From: Streptomyces albus subsp. albus
GTDB taxonomy: Bacteria; Actinomycetota; Actinomycetes; Streptomycetales; Streptomycetaceae
Length of the DNA stretch: 64,000 nucleotides
Assembly (NCBI RefSeq): GCF_000725885.1
Contig: NZ_JODR01000019.1
Span: 1-64,000 of the forward strand
Reading direction: 5' to 3'
A model generated the notes under the pieces. That model was not told where the DNA came from, ran no database searches, and saw only the letters and a list, made by a program, of their open reading frames with translations. Shown here piece by piece: positions 27,196-35,817 of the stretch (position 1 is the first letter of the stretch; every line of letters begins with the position of its first letter). The translations under genes and the position numbers were made by a program.

Positions 27196-27681
27196 ATGAA
27201 GTCAAGCGAAGGCGACGGCGACGCAGGCACGTTGGGCATCGGCGCCCTCGCGGCACGGTTCGGTCTGGCCACGCACGTGCTGCGACATTGGGAGGCGATG
27301 GGCCTGCTGCACCCCGCGCGGGATGCCGGCGGGCGCCGCCGCTACGGTGCGGACGACCTCACCCGCGTGGCGACGATCCTCGTCTTGAAGGAGGCCGGCC
27401 TTGGCTTGAACACCATCAGGGTCCTGTCCGCAACCGCCGACCGCGCCACCCGACACGAGATCCTCCATCCCACGGCGGAGGAACTCCGGTCGAGAATCGC
27501 AGCGGCCCAGGCGTCGCTGGAGCTCATCGAGGGCGGCCTGAACTGCGAGTACGAGGACGTCACCCAGTGCCCGGGCTACCGGCGACTCATCGCCGAGCGG
27601 ATCACCGAGCGGATCACCGAGCGCTCCGATCCGCGAAGCCCGGCCGGAGAGCCGGTGGCCGAGGCCGTGGCACCTGCCTGA
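27196..27681 (+). CDS. MerR-family regulator
   Basis: 161 residues. The winged helix lies at about 14-80 with HVLRHWEAMGLLHPARD and GRRRYGADDL. The coiled coil is about 85-120, then a C-terminal stretch NCEYEDVTQCPGY with two Cys that could sense a ligand or metal. CTTAAT lies 6 bases before the ATG, so the transcript may be leaderless. The tail has a duplicated ERITERI. Confidence 0.85.
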   Translation: MKSSEGDGDAGTLGIGALAARFGLATHVLRHWEAMGLLHPARDAGGRRRYGADDLTRVATILVLKEAGLGLNTIRVLSATADRATRHEILHPTAEELRSRIAAAQASLELIEGGLNCEYEDVTQCPGYRRLIAERITERITERSDPRSPAGEPVAEAVAPA

Positions 27682-28217
27682 TTTTTAGCCAAGGGCGTTC
27701 CGATGGAGCGGGTGCTTCTCGGGATGTTCGAGTGCCGGAGACGTTGAGACCGGTGCCGGAGCTTGACGCCGGCGCGTATCCGGCACTGGCCGAAACTCGT
27801 ACCCCGACTGACCGGTTCCGGCTCGGAGGCGGAGTCCGACCGCGTGCTCGAAGCCGTTCTGGCGGGTATCGCGTCGGCGCGCTGAGTGCCGCCCGGACTG
27901 CCCGCACGTCGAGGGCGGGGATGCAGGTATGGACTCGGGCGCCTCGGCCCGTGCGGGGCGGGGAGAGGCCGGGCCAGGAGGTGGTGCCGCCGGCGGTGAT
28001 GCGGGCGGTCCGTGTCCCACCGTCGGACCCCGGCCGGGTCCGACGGTGACCGGAGGCAGGGCCTGCCGGCTGCCGGGGGCGAGTGCGGCCACGCCGTCGC
28101 CGGTCCGTGAAGCCCTCGTCCAGGAGCGCCGCGCTCGTGCCGGCTGCTGCGCGCTGCCGGGTTCTCGTTGCGGCCCCGCACGGCGTGTGCCGGTCCGCTT
28201 TCGGTGTGACGGGACCG
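27682..28217. other. Long spacer with possible gene remnant
   Basis: About 535 bases with no intact gene. A probable frameshifted TetR C-terminus lies at 27753-27885 (separate entry). The rest is GC-rich and gives no convincing coding signal. Confidence 0.4.
27753..27885 (+). pseudogene. Possible remnant of a TetR-family C-terminus
   Basis: One frame gives VPELDAGAYPALAETRTPTD and the shifted frame continues ESDRVLEAVLAGIASAR then stop. Joined, these resemble the C-terminal end of TetR regulators with the TetR_C domain (a short proline turn, then a helix ending in LxxGIxA). No DNA-binding part remains. Weak evidence based on pattern only. Confidence 0.3.
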
Positions 28218-28718
28218 TCAGGGGCGGGCCGTCACCTTGGTGAGGAACGCCGCGAGGTTCGTCATGGTGCGCTCGATCTTCTCCTCCAGGGTGAGCGACT
28301 CGTAATGCGTGGTGCCGATCCCGGTGTCCTTCTTGCCGCGCAGGTAGAGCGAACAGCACAGGTCGCTGCATATGTAGGTGCCCACGGAGTTGCCCTGCTG
28401 GCCCGCCTTGCCCGCCTTCGGGGCGACCATGAGGGCGGCGCCGGCGGTGTGGGTGGTCAGACACAGCGAGCACACGCTCCGCCTGCTCTGGGCCGGTCCG
28501 CCGTTGGCGGAGGAGCGGAGGGCGACGGCGCGGGGGGTGCCGTCCAGCACCGTGACGAGGTAGGCACGGTCGGTGGCCTGGGGGTCGCGCCAGCCCAGGT
28601 AGTCGAGGTCTTCCCAGGGGCGGTCGGCCAGGTCGCGGGGGACGTACAGGCGCTTGGACTCGCCCTTGGTGCGGTTCACGAAGGCGCTGCGGATCTCTTG
28701 CTCGGTGAGGGGTTTCAT
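28218..28718 (-). CDS. FBP-domain (FusB-type treble-clef) zinc protein
   Basis: 166 residues. The treble-clef zinc site is visible as Cys83-x2-Cys86 (SVCSLC) and Cys117-x3-Cys121 (ICSDLCC). The family is the EF-G-binding FBP/FusB C-terminal domain; in staphylococci FusB releases EF-G stalled by fusidic acid. It starts at the ATG beginning MKPLTEQEIRSAF. Divergent from a TetR gene with a perfect operator in between, so expression is probably induced by that regulator's ligand. Confidence 0.8.
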   Translation of the reverse strand: MKPLTEQEIRSAFVNRTKGESKRLYVPRDLADRPWEDLDYLGWRDPQATDRAYLVTVLDGTPRAVALRSSANGGPAQSRRSVCSLCLTTHTAGAALMVAPKAGKAGQQGNSVGTYICSDLCCSLYLRGKKDTGIGTTHYESLTLEEKIERTMTNLAAFLTKVTARP

Positions 28719-28732
28719 GAAACGCAGGCTAA

Positions 28733-28755
28733 TTTGCCTAAAAGGTTTAGGCAAA
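28733..28755. promoter_or_regulatory. Perfect TetR-type operator
   Basis: Inverted repeat with arms TTTGCCTAAA and TTTAGGCAAA around 3 bases, in the 71-base gap between the divergent FBP and TetR genes. AT-rich in a GC-rich genome and ideally placed to control both. Confidence 0.85.
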
Positions 28756-28789
28756 GGCATTATTGGTTTCGGTGGATGAGAGGAAGATC

Positions 28790-29362
28790 ATGGTGAGCGC
28801 AGGACTGACCACGGAGCGTCTGGTGCGAGCCGGCGCCGAACTGGCCGACGAGGTCGGCTTCGACCAGGTGACCGTTTCGGCGCTCGCCCGCCGGTTCGAC
28901 GTCAAGGTCGCCAGCCTCTACTCGCACGTCCGCAACTCCCACGACCTCAAGACCCGCATCGCCCTCCTCGCCCTGGAGGAACTCGCCGACCGGGCCGCCG
29001 ACGCACTCGCCGGACGGGCCGGCAAGGACGCGCTCACCGCACTCGCCAACGTCTACCGCGACTACGCCCGCGAACACCCCGGCCGCTACGCCGCCGCGCA
29101 GCTGCGGCTCGACCCGGCCACCGCCGCCGCCAGCGCGGGTGTCCGGCACGCACAGCTGACCCGTGCCGTACTGCGCGGCTACGACCTGACCGGGACGGAC
29201 CAGACCCACGCCGTCCGGCTGCTGGGCAGCGTCTTCCACGGCTACGTCGGCCTGGAGATGGGCGGCGGGTTCGACCACAGCGCCCCCGACACCCAGGAGA
29301 CCTGGGAGCGCACCCTGGACGCCCTCGACGCCCTGCTGCGCAACTGGCCCACGCCTTCCTGA
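28790..29362 (+). CDS. TetR-family regulator (WHG-type)
   Basis: 190 residues. The N-terminal helix-turn-helix is about 8-52 with VTVSALARRFDVKVASLYSH. The C-terminal domain resembles the TetR_C WHG type (LLGSVFHGYVGLEMGGGF). AGAGGAAG precedes the ATG. Followed after 78 bases by an SGNH hydrolase on the same strand, probably co-transcribed. Likely represses itself, the hydrolase and the divergent FBP gene through the perfect operator. Confidence 0.88.
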   Translation: MVSAGLTTERLVRAGAELADEVGFDQVTVSALARRFDVKVASLYSHVRNSHDLKTRIALLALEELADRAADALAGRAGKDALTALANVYRDYAREHPGRYAAAQLRLDPATAAASAGVRHAQLTRAVLRGYDLTGTDQTHAVRLLGSVFHGYVGLEMGGGFDHSAPDTQETWERTLDALDALLRNWPTPS

Positions 29363-29440
29363 CCGCCCTGTTCTCCCCGGCTTCCCCGACTCCTCCGGCT
29401 TCTCCGCCTTCCCCGATCTCCCCGACGCAGAGGCAAGACC

Positions 29441-30625
29441 ATGCACACCGACACCCCCTGGATCACCACGCCCCTCACGGCGGAGCTGCTGCGCGGCGCC
29501 GTCGAGCTGGAGCACACCGACCGCGGCGTGCTGCCCCACCGGCTGCCCGGCTGGGCCCGCGCCCAGTGCCCCGACGGGCAACTGGCCATGGCCGAGTCCC
29601 AGCCCTCCGGCGTCCGGCTCGCCCTGCGCACCCGCGCCACCGCCGTCGAACTCGACACGCTGCCCCTCAAGCGCGTCTACCCCGGCGCCCCGCCCCGCCC
29701 CGACGGCGTGTACGAACTGCTCGTCGACGGCCGCCCGGCCGGGCAGGGCACGGTCAACGGCGGCGACACCGTCACCGTCGATCTGACCGGCGGTCCAGGA
29801 GGGGTGGAGTCCGGCACCCCGGGCACCCTCCGCTTCACCGGGCTGCCCGACCGGGAGAAGGACGTCGAGATCTGGCTGCCGCACAACGAGACGACCCGCC
29901 TGGTTGCTCTGCGAACCGACGCGCCCGTCGCCCCCGTGCCGGACCGGGGCCGCAAGGTCTGGCTGCACCACGGGAGTTCGATCAGCCACGGCTCGGACGC
30001 GGCGGGCCCCACCACCACGTGGCCCGCGCTGGCCGCCTCGCTGGGCGGTGTGGAGCTGGTCAACCTGGGGCTGGGCGGCAGCGCCCTGCTGGATCCGTTC
30101 ACCGCCCGCACCATGCGGGACCTTCCCGCGGATCTGATCAGCGTCAAGATCGGCATCAATTTGGTCAACAGCGATCTGATGCGGTTGCGGGCCTTCACCC
30201 CGGCTGTGCACGGCTTCCTCGACACCCTGCGTGAGGGCCACCCGACGACGCCGCTGCTCGTCGTCTCGCCCCTGTGGTGCCCCATGCACGAGGACACGCC
30301 CGGCCCCTCCGCGTTCGATCCCGAGGGGCTCGCCGCCGGGCAGCTGCGGTTCCGGGCCACCGGTGACCCGGCCGAACGCGCCGCCGGGAAGCTGACGCTG
30401 GGCATCATCCGCGACGAACTGGCCCGCATCGTGGAACAGCGGGCGGCCGACGACCCGCATCTGCATCTTCTCGACGGCCGCGAGCTGTACGGCGAGGCCG
30501 ACCACGACGAACTGCCGCTGCCCGACGGGCTCCACCCGGACGCCGCCACCCACCGGCGCATCGGCGAACGTTTCGCAGCGCTGGCCTTCGCCGAGGGCGG
30601 GCCCCTCGCGGCCTCGGCGTCCTGA
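29441..30625 (+). CDS. SGNH/GDSL-type hydrolase
   Basis: 394 residues. The N-terminal beta-sandwich-like domain of about 170 residues is followed by an SGNH hydrolase domain. The nucleophile region reads HHGSSISHG, the Gly block is NLGLGGSA, and the C-terminal Asp/His dyad is DGLHPDAA. Members remove acyl or acetyl groups from sugars or lipids; no signal peptide is seen. Downstream of and probably co-regulated with the TetR gene. Confidence 0.83.
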   Translation: MHTDTPWITTPLTAELLRGAVELEHTDRGVLPHRLPGWARAQCPDGQLAMAESQPSGVRLALRTRATAVELDTLPLKRVYPGAPPRPDGVYELLVDGRPAGQGTVNGGDTVTVDLTGGPGGVESGTPGTLRFTGLPDREKDVEIWLPHNETTRLVALRTDAPVAPVPDRGRKVWLHHGSSISHGSDAAGPTTTWPALAASLGGVELVNLGLGGSALLDPFTARTMRDLPADLISVKIGINLVNSDLMRLRAFTPAVHGFLDTLREGHPTTPLLVVSPLWCPMHEDTPGPSAFDPEGLAAGQLRFRATGDPAERAAGKLTLGIIRDELARIVEQRAADDPHLHLLDGRELYGEADHDELPLPDGLHPDAATHRRIGERFAALAFAEGGPLAASAS

Positions 30626-30672
30626 GACCACGCGCCCGGCGCCCCGGGACCGCGCGCCGCACAGCCGGCCGG

Positions 30673-31278
30673 TCATGGGCGCCGGGCCTGTCGGGGTCCG
30701 ATCGGTTCGGTGCGGGACCGCCGGGACGCGGCCCAGGCGGTCGAGGTCACGGCGTACTCGACCTCGCCGTGCTCCGAACCCGGAAGGGGCTCCGGCCAGT
30801 CCCCGGTGAAATGCCGGACAAGGAAGAGACCCGCCTTCTCCATCACCCGCCGCGAACGGGTGTTGACCGCCATCGTGTTGCCGGTCACCCGTTCCACGCC
30901 CAGCTCGGTGAAGCCCTTCGCGACGAGGGCACGCGCACCCTCGGTGGCGTAACCGTGCCCCCATGCGGCTCTGGTCAGCCGGTAGCCGAGTTCGACCACC
31001 GCCGCACTGTGCTCGTTCAGCGGACGGAACTCGAACCAGCCGAGGAAGACGTCCCCCTCCTTGCGCCGCGCCGCCCAGTAACCGCGCGTACCGGTGCACG
31101 GATGGTCGTGCAGCAGCCGCGGCATGGTCCGGTCACGGACGACCTCACGGCTCACCGGCCGGCCGCCGTTGAGGAACCGCATGACCTGCGGGTCGTTGTC
31201 GAGCGCCCACACGTCCTCGGTGTCGTCCTCGGTGAACGGCCGCAGCACCAGCCGCTCGGTCTCCAGGAAGGCGTCCAT
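30673..31278 (-). CDS. GNAT-family N-acetyltransferase
   Basis: 201 residues of the RimJ/RimL-like type. ETERLVLRPFTEDD opens the fold and the acetyl-CoA loop is RAAWGHGYATEGARALV. NTRSRRVMEKAGL is the typical C-terminal motif. Substrate unknown. The Arg/Pro-rich tail is unstructured. An inverted repeat 82-99 bases upstream could be its operator. Confidence 0.87.
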   Translation of the reverse strand: MDAFLETERLVLRPFTEDDTEDVWALDNDPQVMRFLNGGRPVSREVVRDRTMPRLLHDHPCTGTRGYWAARRKEGDVFLGWFEFRPLNEHSAAVVELGYRLTRAAWGHGYATEGARALVAKGFTELGVERVTGNTMAVNTRSRRVMEKAGLFLVRHFTGDWPEPLPGSEHGEVEYAVTSTAWAASRRSRTEPIGPRQARRP

Positions 31279-31359
31279 GCCGCGATCCTCACCGCATCGG
31301 GTACGGCTCCGCCAGCGAGTTTTCGCCCCTGCCGCCCGCGGGACGGCCGTTCGCCCTGC

Positions 31360-31377
31360 ACCCACTTTTTTGTGGGT
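31360..31377. repeat. Inverted repeat with T6 centre
   Basis: ACCCAC and GTGGGT arms around six T. It lies between the HxlR stop and the GNAT start. It could be the terminator of hxlR-like transcription or a regulator site for the GNAT gene. Confidence 0.45.
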
Positions 31378-31479
31378 ACTTGGCAGCGCCCGGCAGTGTG
31401 GCGACCCTGGTGACACGGGCGGCGAGGACGCCACCGCGGGACGGGCGCCTGACGCGGACGAAGGGGAGGGAGCGGCGGA

Positions 31480-31845
31480 TCAGGCGGCCGGCGCGGGACC
31501 GGATCCGGAGGCGGCGGCGAGCTTTTCCAGCCGGCGGTGTCCCCACTCGGACAGCGGCGCCAGCGCGTCGGCCAGCTCCTGACCGAACGGGGTGAGGGAG
31601 TACTCGGTCTTCGGCGGCACCACGTCGTGGACCTCCCGGTGCACGAGTCCGTCGGTCTCCATCTCGCGGAGCGCCTGCGTCAGCACCTTCTCGCGCAGGC
31701 CCGGCAGGCTCCGGCGCAGTTCTCCGGGGCGGCGCGGGCCCTGCTCCAGCAGCCACAGCAGTGCGGTCTTCCATTTGCCGTCGATCACGGCGACAGCTGC
31801 GGTGACCCCGCACACGTTCAGATCCTGAGCACGGCTGCGCGTCAT
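31480..31845 (-). CDS. HxlR-family transcriptional regulator
   Basis: 121 residues. The winged-helix DUF24/HxlR core reads VIDGKWKTALLWLLEQGPRR then REKVLTQALREME and a YSLTPFG wing. A single Cys18 near the N-terminus is in the position used by redox-sensing members. ATG at 31845 has GGGG 5 bases upstream; an ATG six codons earlier is in frame. Divergent from the imine-reductase-like gene, its likely target. Confidence 0.9.
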   Translation of the reverse strand: MTRSRAQDLNVCGVTAAVAVIDGKWKTALLWLLEQGPRRPGELRRSLPGLREKVLTQALREMETDGLVHREVHDVVPPKTEYSLTPFGQELADALAPLSEWGHRRLEKLAAASGSGPAPAA

Positions 31846-31909
31846 TGTCGCCCCTTTTGTCATTGCCCGTACCGAAATTGCGTATCTGCTTCACGAAGGA
31901 GAACGGAAC

Positions 31910-32836
31910 ATGTTCCCGACCGCCGAACACCGCGCCGCACGAGGCTCTTCCGCGAACACTTCCGCCACCGTCACTGTCACCGTGCTCGGGCTCGGACCGA
32001 TGGGCCGCGCACTCGCCGGCGCGTTCCTGGAGGGCGGCATACGGACCACCGTGTGGAACCGGACCCCCGGCAAGGACCGGGACCTCATCGACCGCGGCGC
32101 CACCGGTGCCGCCTCGCCCGAGGAAGCGGTCTCGGCCGGCGACCTCGTCGTCGTCTGCGTGGTCAACTACGACGCCTCCGACGCCGTACTGCGCCAGGAA
32201 GCCGTCACCGCCGCCCTCAAGGGCCGCACTGTCGTCAATCTGAGTGCCGACACCCCCGCCCGCGCCCGCTCCGCCGGCCGCTGGGCGGCCGACCACGGCA
32301 TCCGCTGTCTCGACGGCGCCATCATGACGCCCACCACCACGATCGGCACGCCCGACGCGGTGTTCCTGCACAGCGGCCCCGCCGACCTGTACGAGGAACA
32401 CCGGCCCGTGCTGGAGATTCTTGGCGGTACCCACACCCACCTCGGGGAGGACATCGGCCGGGCGGCTGCCTACGATCTGGCGCTGCTGGACATCTTCTGG
32501 ACGGCGATGAGCGGATACGCACACGCACTGGCCGTCGCGGACGCCGAGGGCATCAGCGCCACCGAACTGGCCCCCTTCGCCAAGGGCATCGGCGCCATCA
32601 TCCCGCCGGTCATGGACGAGTACGCCCGGGACGTGGCCGGCGGCACCTACTCCGGCGAGGGCAACCCGCTCACCTCGGCCGCCTCCTCGATGACCCACGT
32701 CATCGACGCCTCCGAGGCGCACGGCATCGACGCCGGTCCGATGCGGGTGGCCGAGGGCTGGGCCCGCCGCGCCATCGGGCTCGGCCACGGCGGCGACGGC
32801 TTCTCCCGCCTCACGGAGCTCCTGGCCCGCCGCTGA
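31910..32836 (+). CDS. NAD(P)-dependent reductase, imine reductase/6PGDH-like
   Basis: 308 residues. The Rossmann motif is VLGLGPMGRALAGAFLEGG, followed by TTVWNRTPGK, whose Asn-Arg suggests NADPH. The C-terminal helical domain resembles imine reductases more than 3-hydroxyisobutyrate dehydrogenases. GAAGGAG gives a strong ribosome site. Probably regulated by the divergent HxlR protein; substrate unknown. Confidence 0.87.
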   Translation: MFPTAEHRAARGSSANTSATVTVTVLGLGPMGRALAGAFLEGGIRTTVWNRTPGKDRDLIDRGATGAASPEEAVSAGDLVVVCVVNYDASDAVLRQEAVTAALKGRTVVNLSADTPARARSAGRWAADHGIRCLDGAIMTPTTTIGTPDAVFLHSGPADLYEEHRPVLEILGGTHTHLGEDIGRAAAYDLALLDIFWTAMSGYAHALAVADAEGISATELAPFAKGIGAIIPPVMDEYARDVAGGTYSGEGNPLTSAASSMTHVIDASEAHGIDAGPMRVAEGWARRAIGLGHGGDGFSRLTELLARR

Positions 32837-32851
32837 CGGGTGGGTGGTTTT

Positions 32852-34429
32852 TCACCTTCCGGTGTTGCGGCGGGTGGCTTTCCGGGGCGTGGCCTTTGGG
32901 GGAGCGGCCTCTGTAAGGGCGGCCTCCCGGGGTGCGGATTCTGCAAAAGCGGCCTCCCGGGGTGCGGCTTTTCCAGGCGCCGCCTTACGGGGTGCGGTCT
33001 CCCGAAGTGCCGCCCGCCTGCGGCGGAGGAGCAGGTCGCCGCCGGGGAACGCCGCCAGCAGGGCCAGCAGGGCGCTCACCGCGGGCCACCCGGCGAGCCC
33101 GTAGGCGTGCGCGCCCGCCCACGAGCCGAGACTGCCGCCGAGATAGGCGCACGTCATGTAGGCGGTGCTGAGCCTGCTGCGCACCTCGGCGCGCAGTGTG
33201 TAGATCCGTACCTGGTTGGCGACCATGCCCGACTGCATACCGACATCCAGCAGCAAGGTCCCCGCCACGAGCGCCGCCAGTCCCACCGCGCCGCCGCGTG
33301 TGCCGCACAGCAGTACGGCGGCGGCGACGAGGACTGTCAGCACGGCGACGGCGTTCACCGCGTCGGGCCCGCGCCTGTCCACCTGGCGGCCGGCGAACGG
33401 GGTGCACAGCATCGTCACGGCGTTCACCAGGGCGAGGGCCCCGACCGCACCTGCACCCAGGCCGTGGACCGGACCGGTCAACAGCAGGGCCACCGCCGTC
33501 CAGACGGCGGAGAACCCCGCGAACACCGCGGCCTGGTAGCAGCAGGAACGCCGCAGCTGCGGCTCCGTACGCAACAGCCGTACCGTCTCCGCCAGCAGCG
33601 CCGGGTAACGCTGCCGGGACGGCACAGGTGCGACAGCACGGGGCAGCGCGCGGGCCAGTGCGAGGGCGACCGTGAGGGTGAGCGCAGCCGCGAGCAGGTA
33701 CGGGGCCCGCCAGCCGAGATCTTCGGCGAGGGAGCCGCCGAACGTGCGCGACAGCAGCATGCCGCCGAGGGAACCGCTCAGCAGTGTCCCGCTGACGGCG
33801 CCCCGCCGCTCCTCGGGCACAAGCCCGGCGGCCATCGACCCGACGAGCGGCGCCACCACGGTCGCGACGCCCACCGCGGCGCTCGCGGCCACCAGCGGCG
33901 GCAGTCCCGGCGCCGCCGCCGCGCACAGCAGCCCGAGTGCGGCGACGGCGAGCAGGGTGACCAGCAGCGGCCGGTGCCGGAAACGGTCACCGAGCGGGAC
34001 GAGGAGGAAGATGCCCGCCGCGTAACCGAGCTGGACGGCAGTCACCACCGTGGCCGCGGCGCCGGGCGGGACACCGAGCCCGTCCGCGAGCACCGGGCTG
34101 ACCGCCTGCGGGAAGTAGACGTTGCCGACGGCGACGCCGCAGGTCACGGCGAACAGGAGCACCGTCAGCCGGCCGACGGCCGCCGGGCCGCCGCCGTGCG
34201 GGGCCTGCGGGAGTGCGGCCTTCCTGTGTGCGGCGCGCCTGTCTGGGCTGTGCCTGTCTGCGGTCCGCCTGTCTGCGGTCGGCCGGTGGGCGGTCCGTCT
34301 CTGCGCGGTTTCTCTGTGCGCGGTTTGTCTGTGCGCGGTTTGTCCGTGCGCGGTTTGTCTGTATGCGGTCCACCAGCGTGCGGGCCGCCTGTGTGCGGGT
34401 TCGCCGTGCGTCGCCGTTCCGGGGGACAT
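32852..34429 (-). CDS. MFS transporter with low-complexity ends
   Basis: A DHA1-like 12-helix major facilitator core of about 400 residues, beginning near LTVLLFAVTCGVAVGNVYF, with the loop PLGDRFRHRPLL between helices 2 and 3. Both ends are unusual. An N-terminal stretch of five-residue units (QTAHR, RTADR types) and a C-terminal tail of APRKAAPGKAAP-like units are encoded by tandem DNA repeats. The start is uncertain: the ATG at 34429 is the only ATG before the repeats, but the true start may lie just before the first helix (about 34162). Probably drug efflux, controlled by the divergent ArsR-type regulator. Confidence 0.75.
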   Translation of the reverse strand: MSPGTATHGEPAHRRPARWWTAYRQTAHGQTAHRQTAHRETAQRRTAHRPTADRRTADRHSPDRRAAHRKAALPQAPHGGGPAAVGRLTVLLFAVTCGVAVGNVYFPQAVSPVLADGLGVPPGAAATVVTAVQLGYAAGIFLLVPLGDRFRHRPLLVTLLAVAALGLLCAAAAPGLPPLVAASAAVGVATVVAPLVGSMAAGLVPEERRGAVSGTLLSGSLGGMLLSRTFGGSLAEDLGWRAPYLLAAALTLTVALALARALPRAVAPVPSRQRYPALLAETVRLLRTEPQLRRSCCYQAAVFAGFSAVWTAVALLLTGPVHGLGAGAVGALALVNAVTMLCTPFAGRQVDRRGPDAVNAVAVLTVLVAAAVLLCGTRGGAVGLAALVAGTLLLDVGMQSGMVANQVRIYTLRAEVRSRLSTAYMTCAYLGGSLGSWAGAHAYGLAGWPAVSALLALLAAFPGGDLLLRRRRAALRETAPRKAAPGKAAPREAAFAESAPREAALTEAAPPKATPRKATRRNTGR

Positions 34430-34740
34430 CTCCTTGCCTGCGGCTTTCCCGTGCGCGGTCGTTGCGGGCGCGTCCGTCCTGGGCGCGGCCACCGGTAGAT
34501 CTCCTTGCGGGCTGCCCGCACCGTCGCCCTCCGGGACGCTGCTTTCCGCTTCGGCACTCGCGGTGCTGACCCGACGACCTGCGGGACGGCTGGCGAGACG
34601 GCCTGCGGGACGGCCGGTATGACGGCCAGTCGTGCGGTCGGCCGTGCGGTCGGCCGGGCCCCTGCGCGCTTCTGCGTGTGTCACGTGGGGAAGTTCAGCC
34701 GGTATCGCCGCGGGCGCCGATTCATTTAGCTTCTGACTCA
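34430..34740. other. Spacer between divergent MFS and ArsR genes
   Basis: About 310 bases with GC-rich short repeats, probably holding both promoters. The minus-strand frame of the MFS gene stays open through it to a TTG at the ArsR start, but the encoded sequence is Arg/Ala/Pro-rich filler. TAGCTT lies 8 bases before the ArsR ATG. Confidence 0.4.
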
Positions 34741-35721
34741 ATGATCAGCTTTCTGCTGGACGTCGACGATCTCGCGGACACCCGGTTCGCGGTCTCACCG
34801 CTGCAGGAACTCATGGGCAGCCTGTGGACGTTGCGCACACCGGGCCGCCACCCCGTGCGCCTGCCCTGGGCCGGTACGGTCCTGAGCCGGCTCCGCCCGC
34901 AGGACACCCGGCTGCTGCTGGCCCTGGTCGGCCCCCGGCTGGCGCTGCCGGACTTCCTCACCCCGCCACCGGCCGTCTTCACCCCCACGTTCGAGGACCA
35001 GGGGGCGCTCGTACGCCGTACTCCGCGCGAGACCGTACGACGGGACCTGGTGGCCGCCCATGCACCCGCACTCGTACCCGAGGTGCTGCGGCCGGCCGTC
35101 GACGGCGGACCCGCCGCAGCCGACCGGTTCCTGGGCGCCCTGTGCGACCTTCTCGCCCACTACTGGGACCTCGTCTTCCGGCCCCACTGGCAGCGGATGC
35201 GCCTCGCCCTCGAAGCCGACATCACCTACCGGGCGCGCCACCTGGTCAGCGGCGGGGCGCGGCTGCTGTTCGACGAGCTCCACCCCAACCTGCGCTGGGA
35301 GAACGGCGCCCTGCACATCCGGCAGATGATCGGCCGCCATCAGATCGCGGCACAGGGGCGCGGGCTGCCACTGGTGCCCTCGCTGTTCGCGTACAAGCCG
35401 GTGCCGCCGCTCAGCCCCGACGAGCCGCCCATGCTCGCCTATCCCAGCCGGGGCGGCGCCACCGTGTGGGAGCACTGCGGCGACCCCGACCCCTCGGCGC
35501 TGGACGCACTGATCGGCGTGCCCAAGGCGAGGCTGCTGCACCTCCTCGGTGACGGCGAAGCCCTCCCCACGGCGGAACTCGCCCGCCGCACCGGCGTCAC
35601 CCCCGGCGCCGTGTCCCAGCATCTGCGCGTCCTGCACGAGACCGGGCTGGTGACCAGGACCCGTGCCGGGCGGTACGTCCTCTACCGCCGTACCGAGCTC
35701 GGCGAACGGCTGGCACGCTGA
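34741..35721 (+). CDS. ArsR-type winged-helix regulator with DUF5937-like N-terminus
   Basis: 326 residues. A long N-terminal domain of about 235 residues (MISFLLDVDDLADTRFAVSP) is followed by a C-terminal ArsR winged helix with LPTAELARRTGVTPGAVSQH and GRYVLYRRT. This is the streptomycete type with an inverted order of sensor and DNA-binding domains. Divergent from the MFS gene, suggesting substrate-induced efflux. No metal-binding motif is visible. Confidence 0.85.
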   Translation: MISFLLDVDDLADTRFAVSPLQELMGSLWTLRTPGRHPVRLPWAGTVLSRLRPQDTRLLLALVGPRLALPDFLTPPPAVFTPTFEDQGALVRRTPRETVRRDLVAAHAPALVPEVLRPAVDGGPAAADRFLGALCDLLAHYWDLVFRPHWQRMRLALEADITYRARHLVSGGARLLFDELHPNLRWENGALHIRQMIGRHQIAAQGRGLPLVPSLFAYKPVPPLSPDEPPMLAYPSRGGATVWEHCGDPDPSALDALIGVPKARLLHLLGDGEALPTAELARRTGVTPGAVSQHLRVLHETGLVTRTRAGRYVLYRRTELGERLAR

Positions 35722-35817
35722 CCCTCCCGGACGTGTGAGGGCCCGGCCGGCCGCCACGACGCCGGGGCGGGCGCTGTACGTGGCCGGTGGCCCCCCCGGG
35801 ACGAGGGGCCCGGGCGG

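Noticed and set aside
28760..31099. 779-codon minus-strand frame
   Set aside because: It lies antisense to the TetR and SGNH hydrolase genes, has no recognisable domain and a low-complexity composition.
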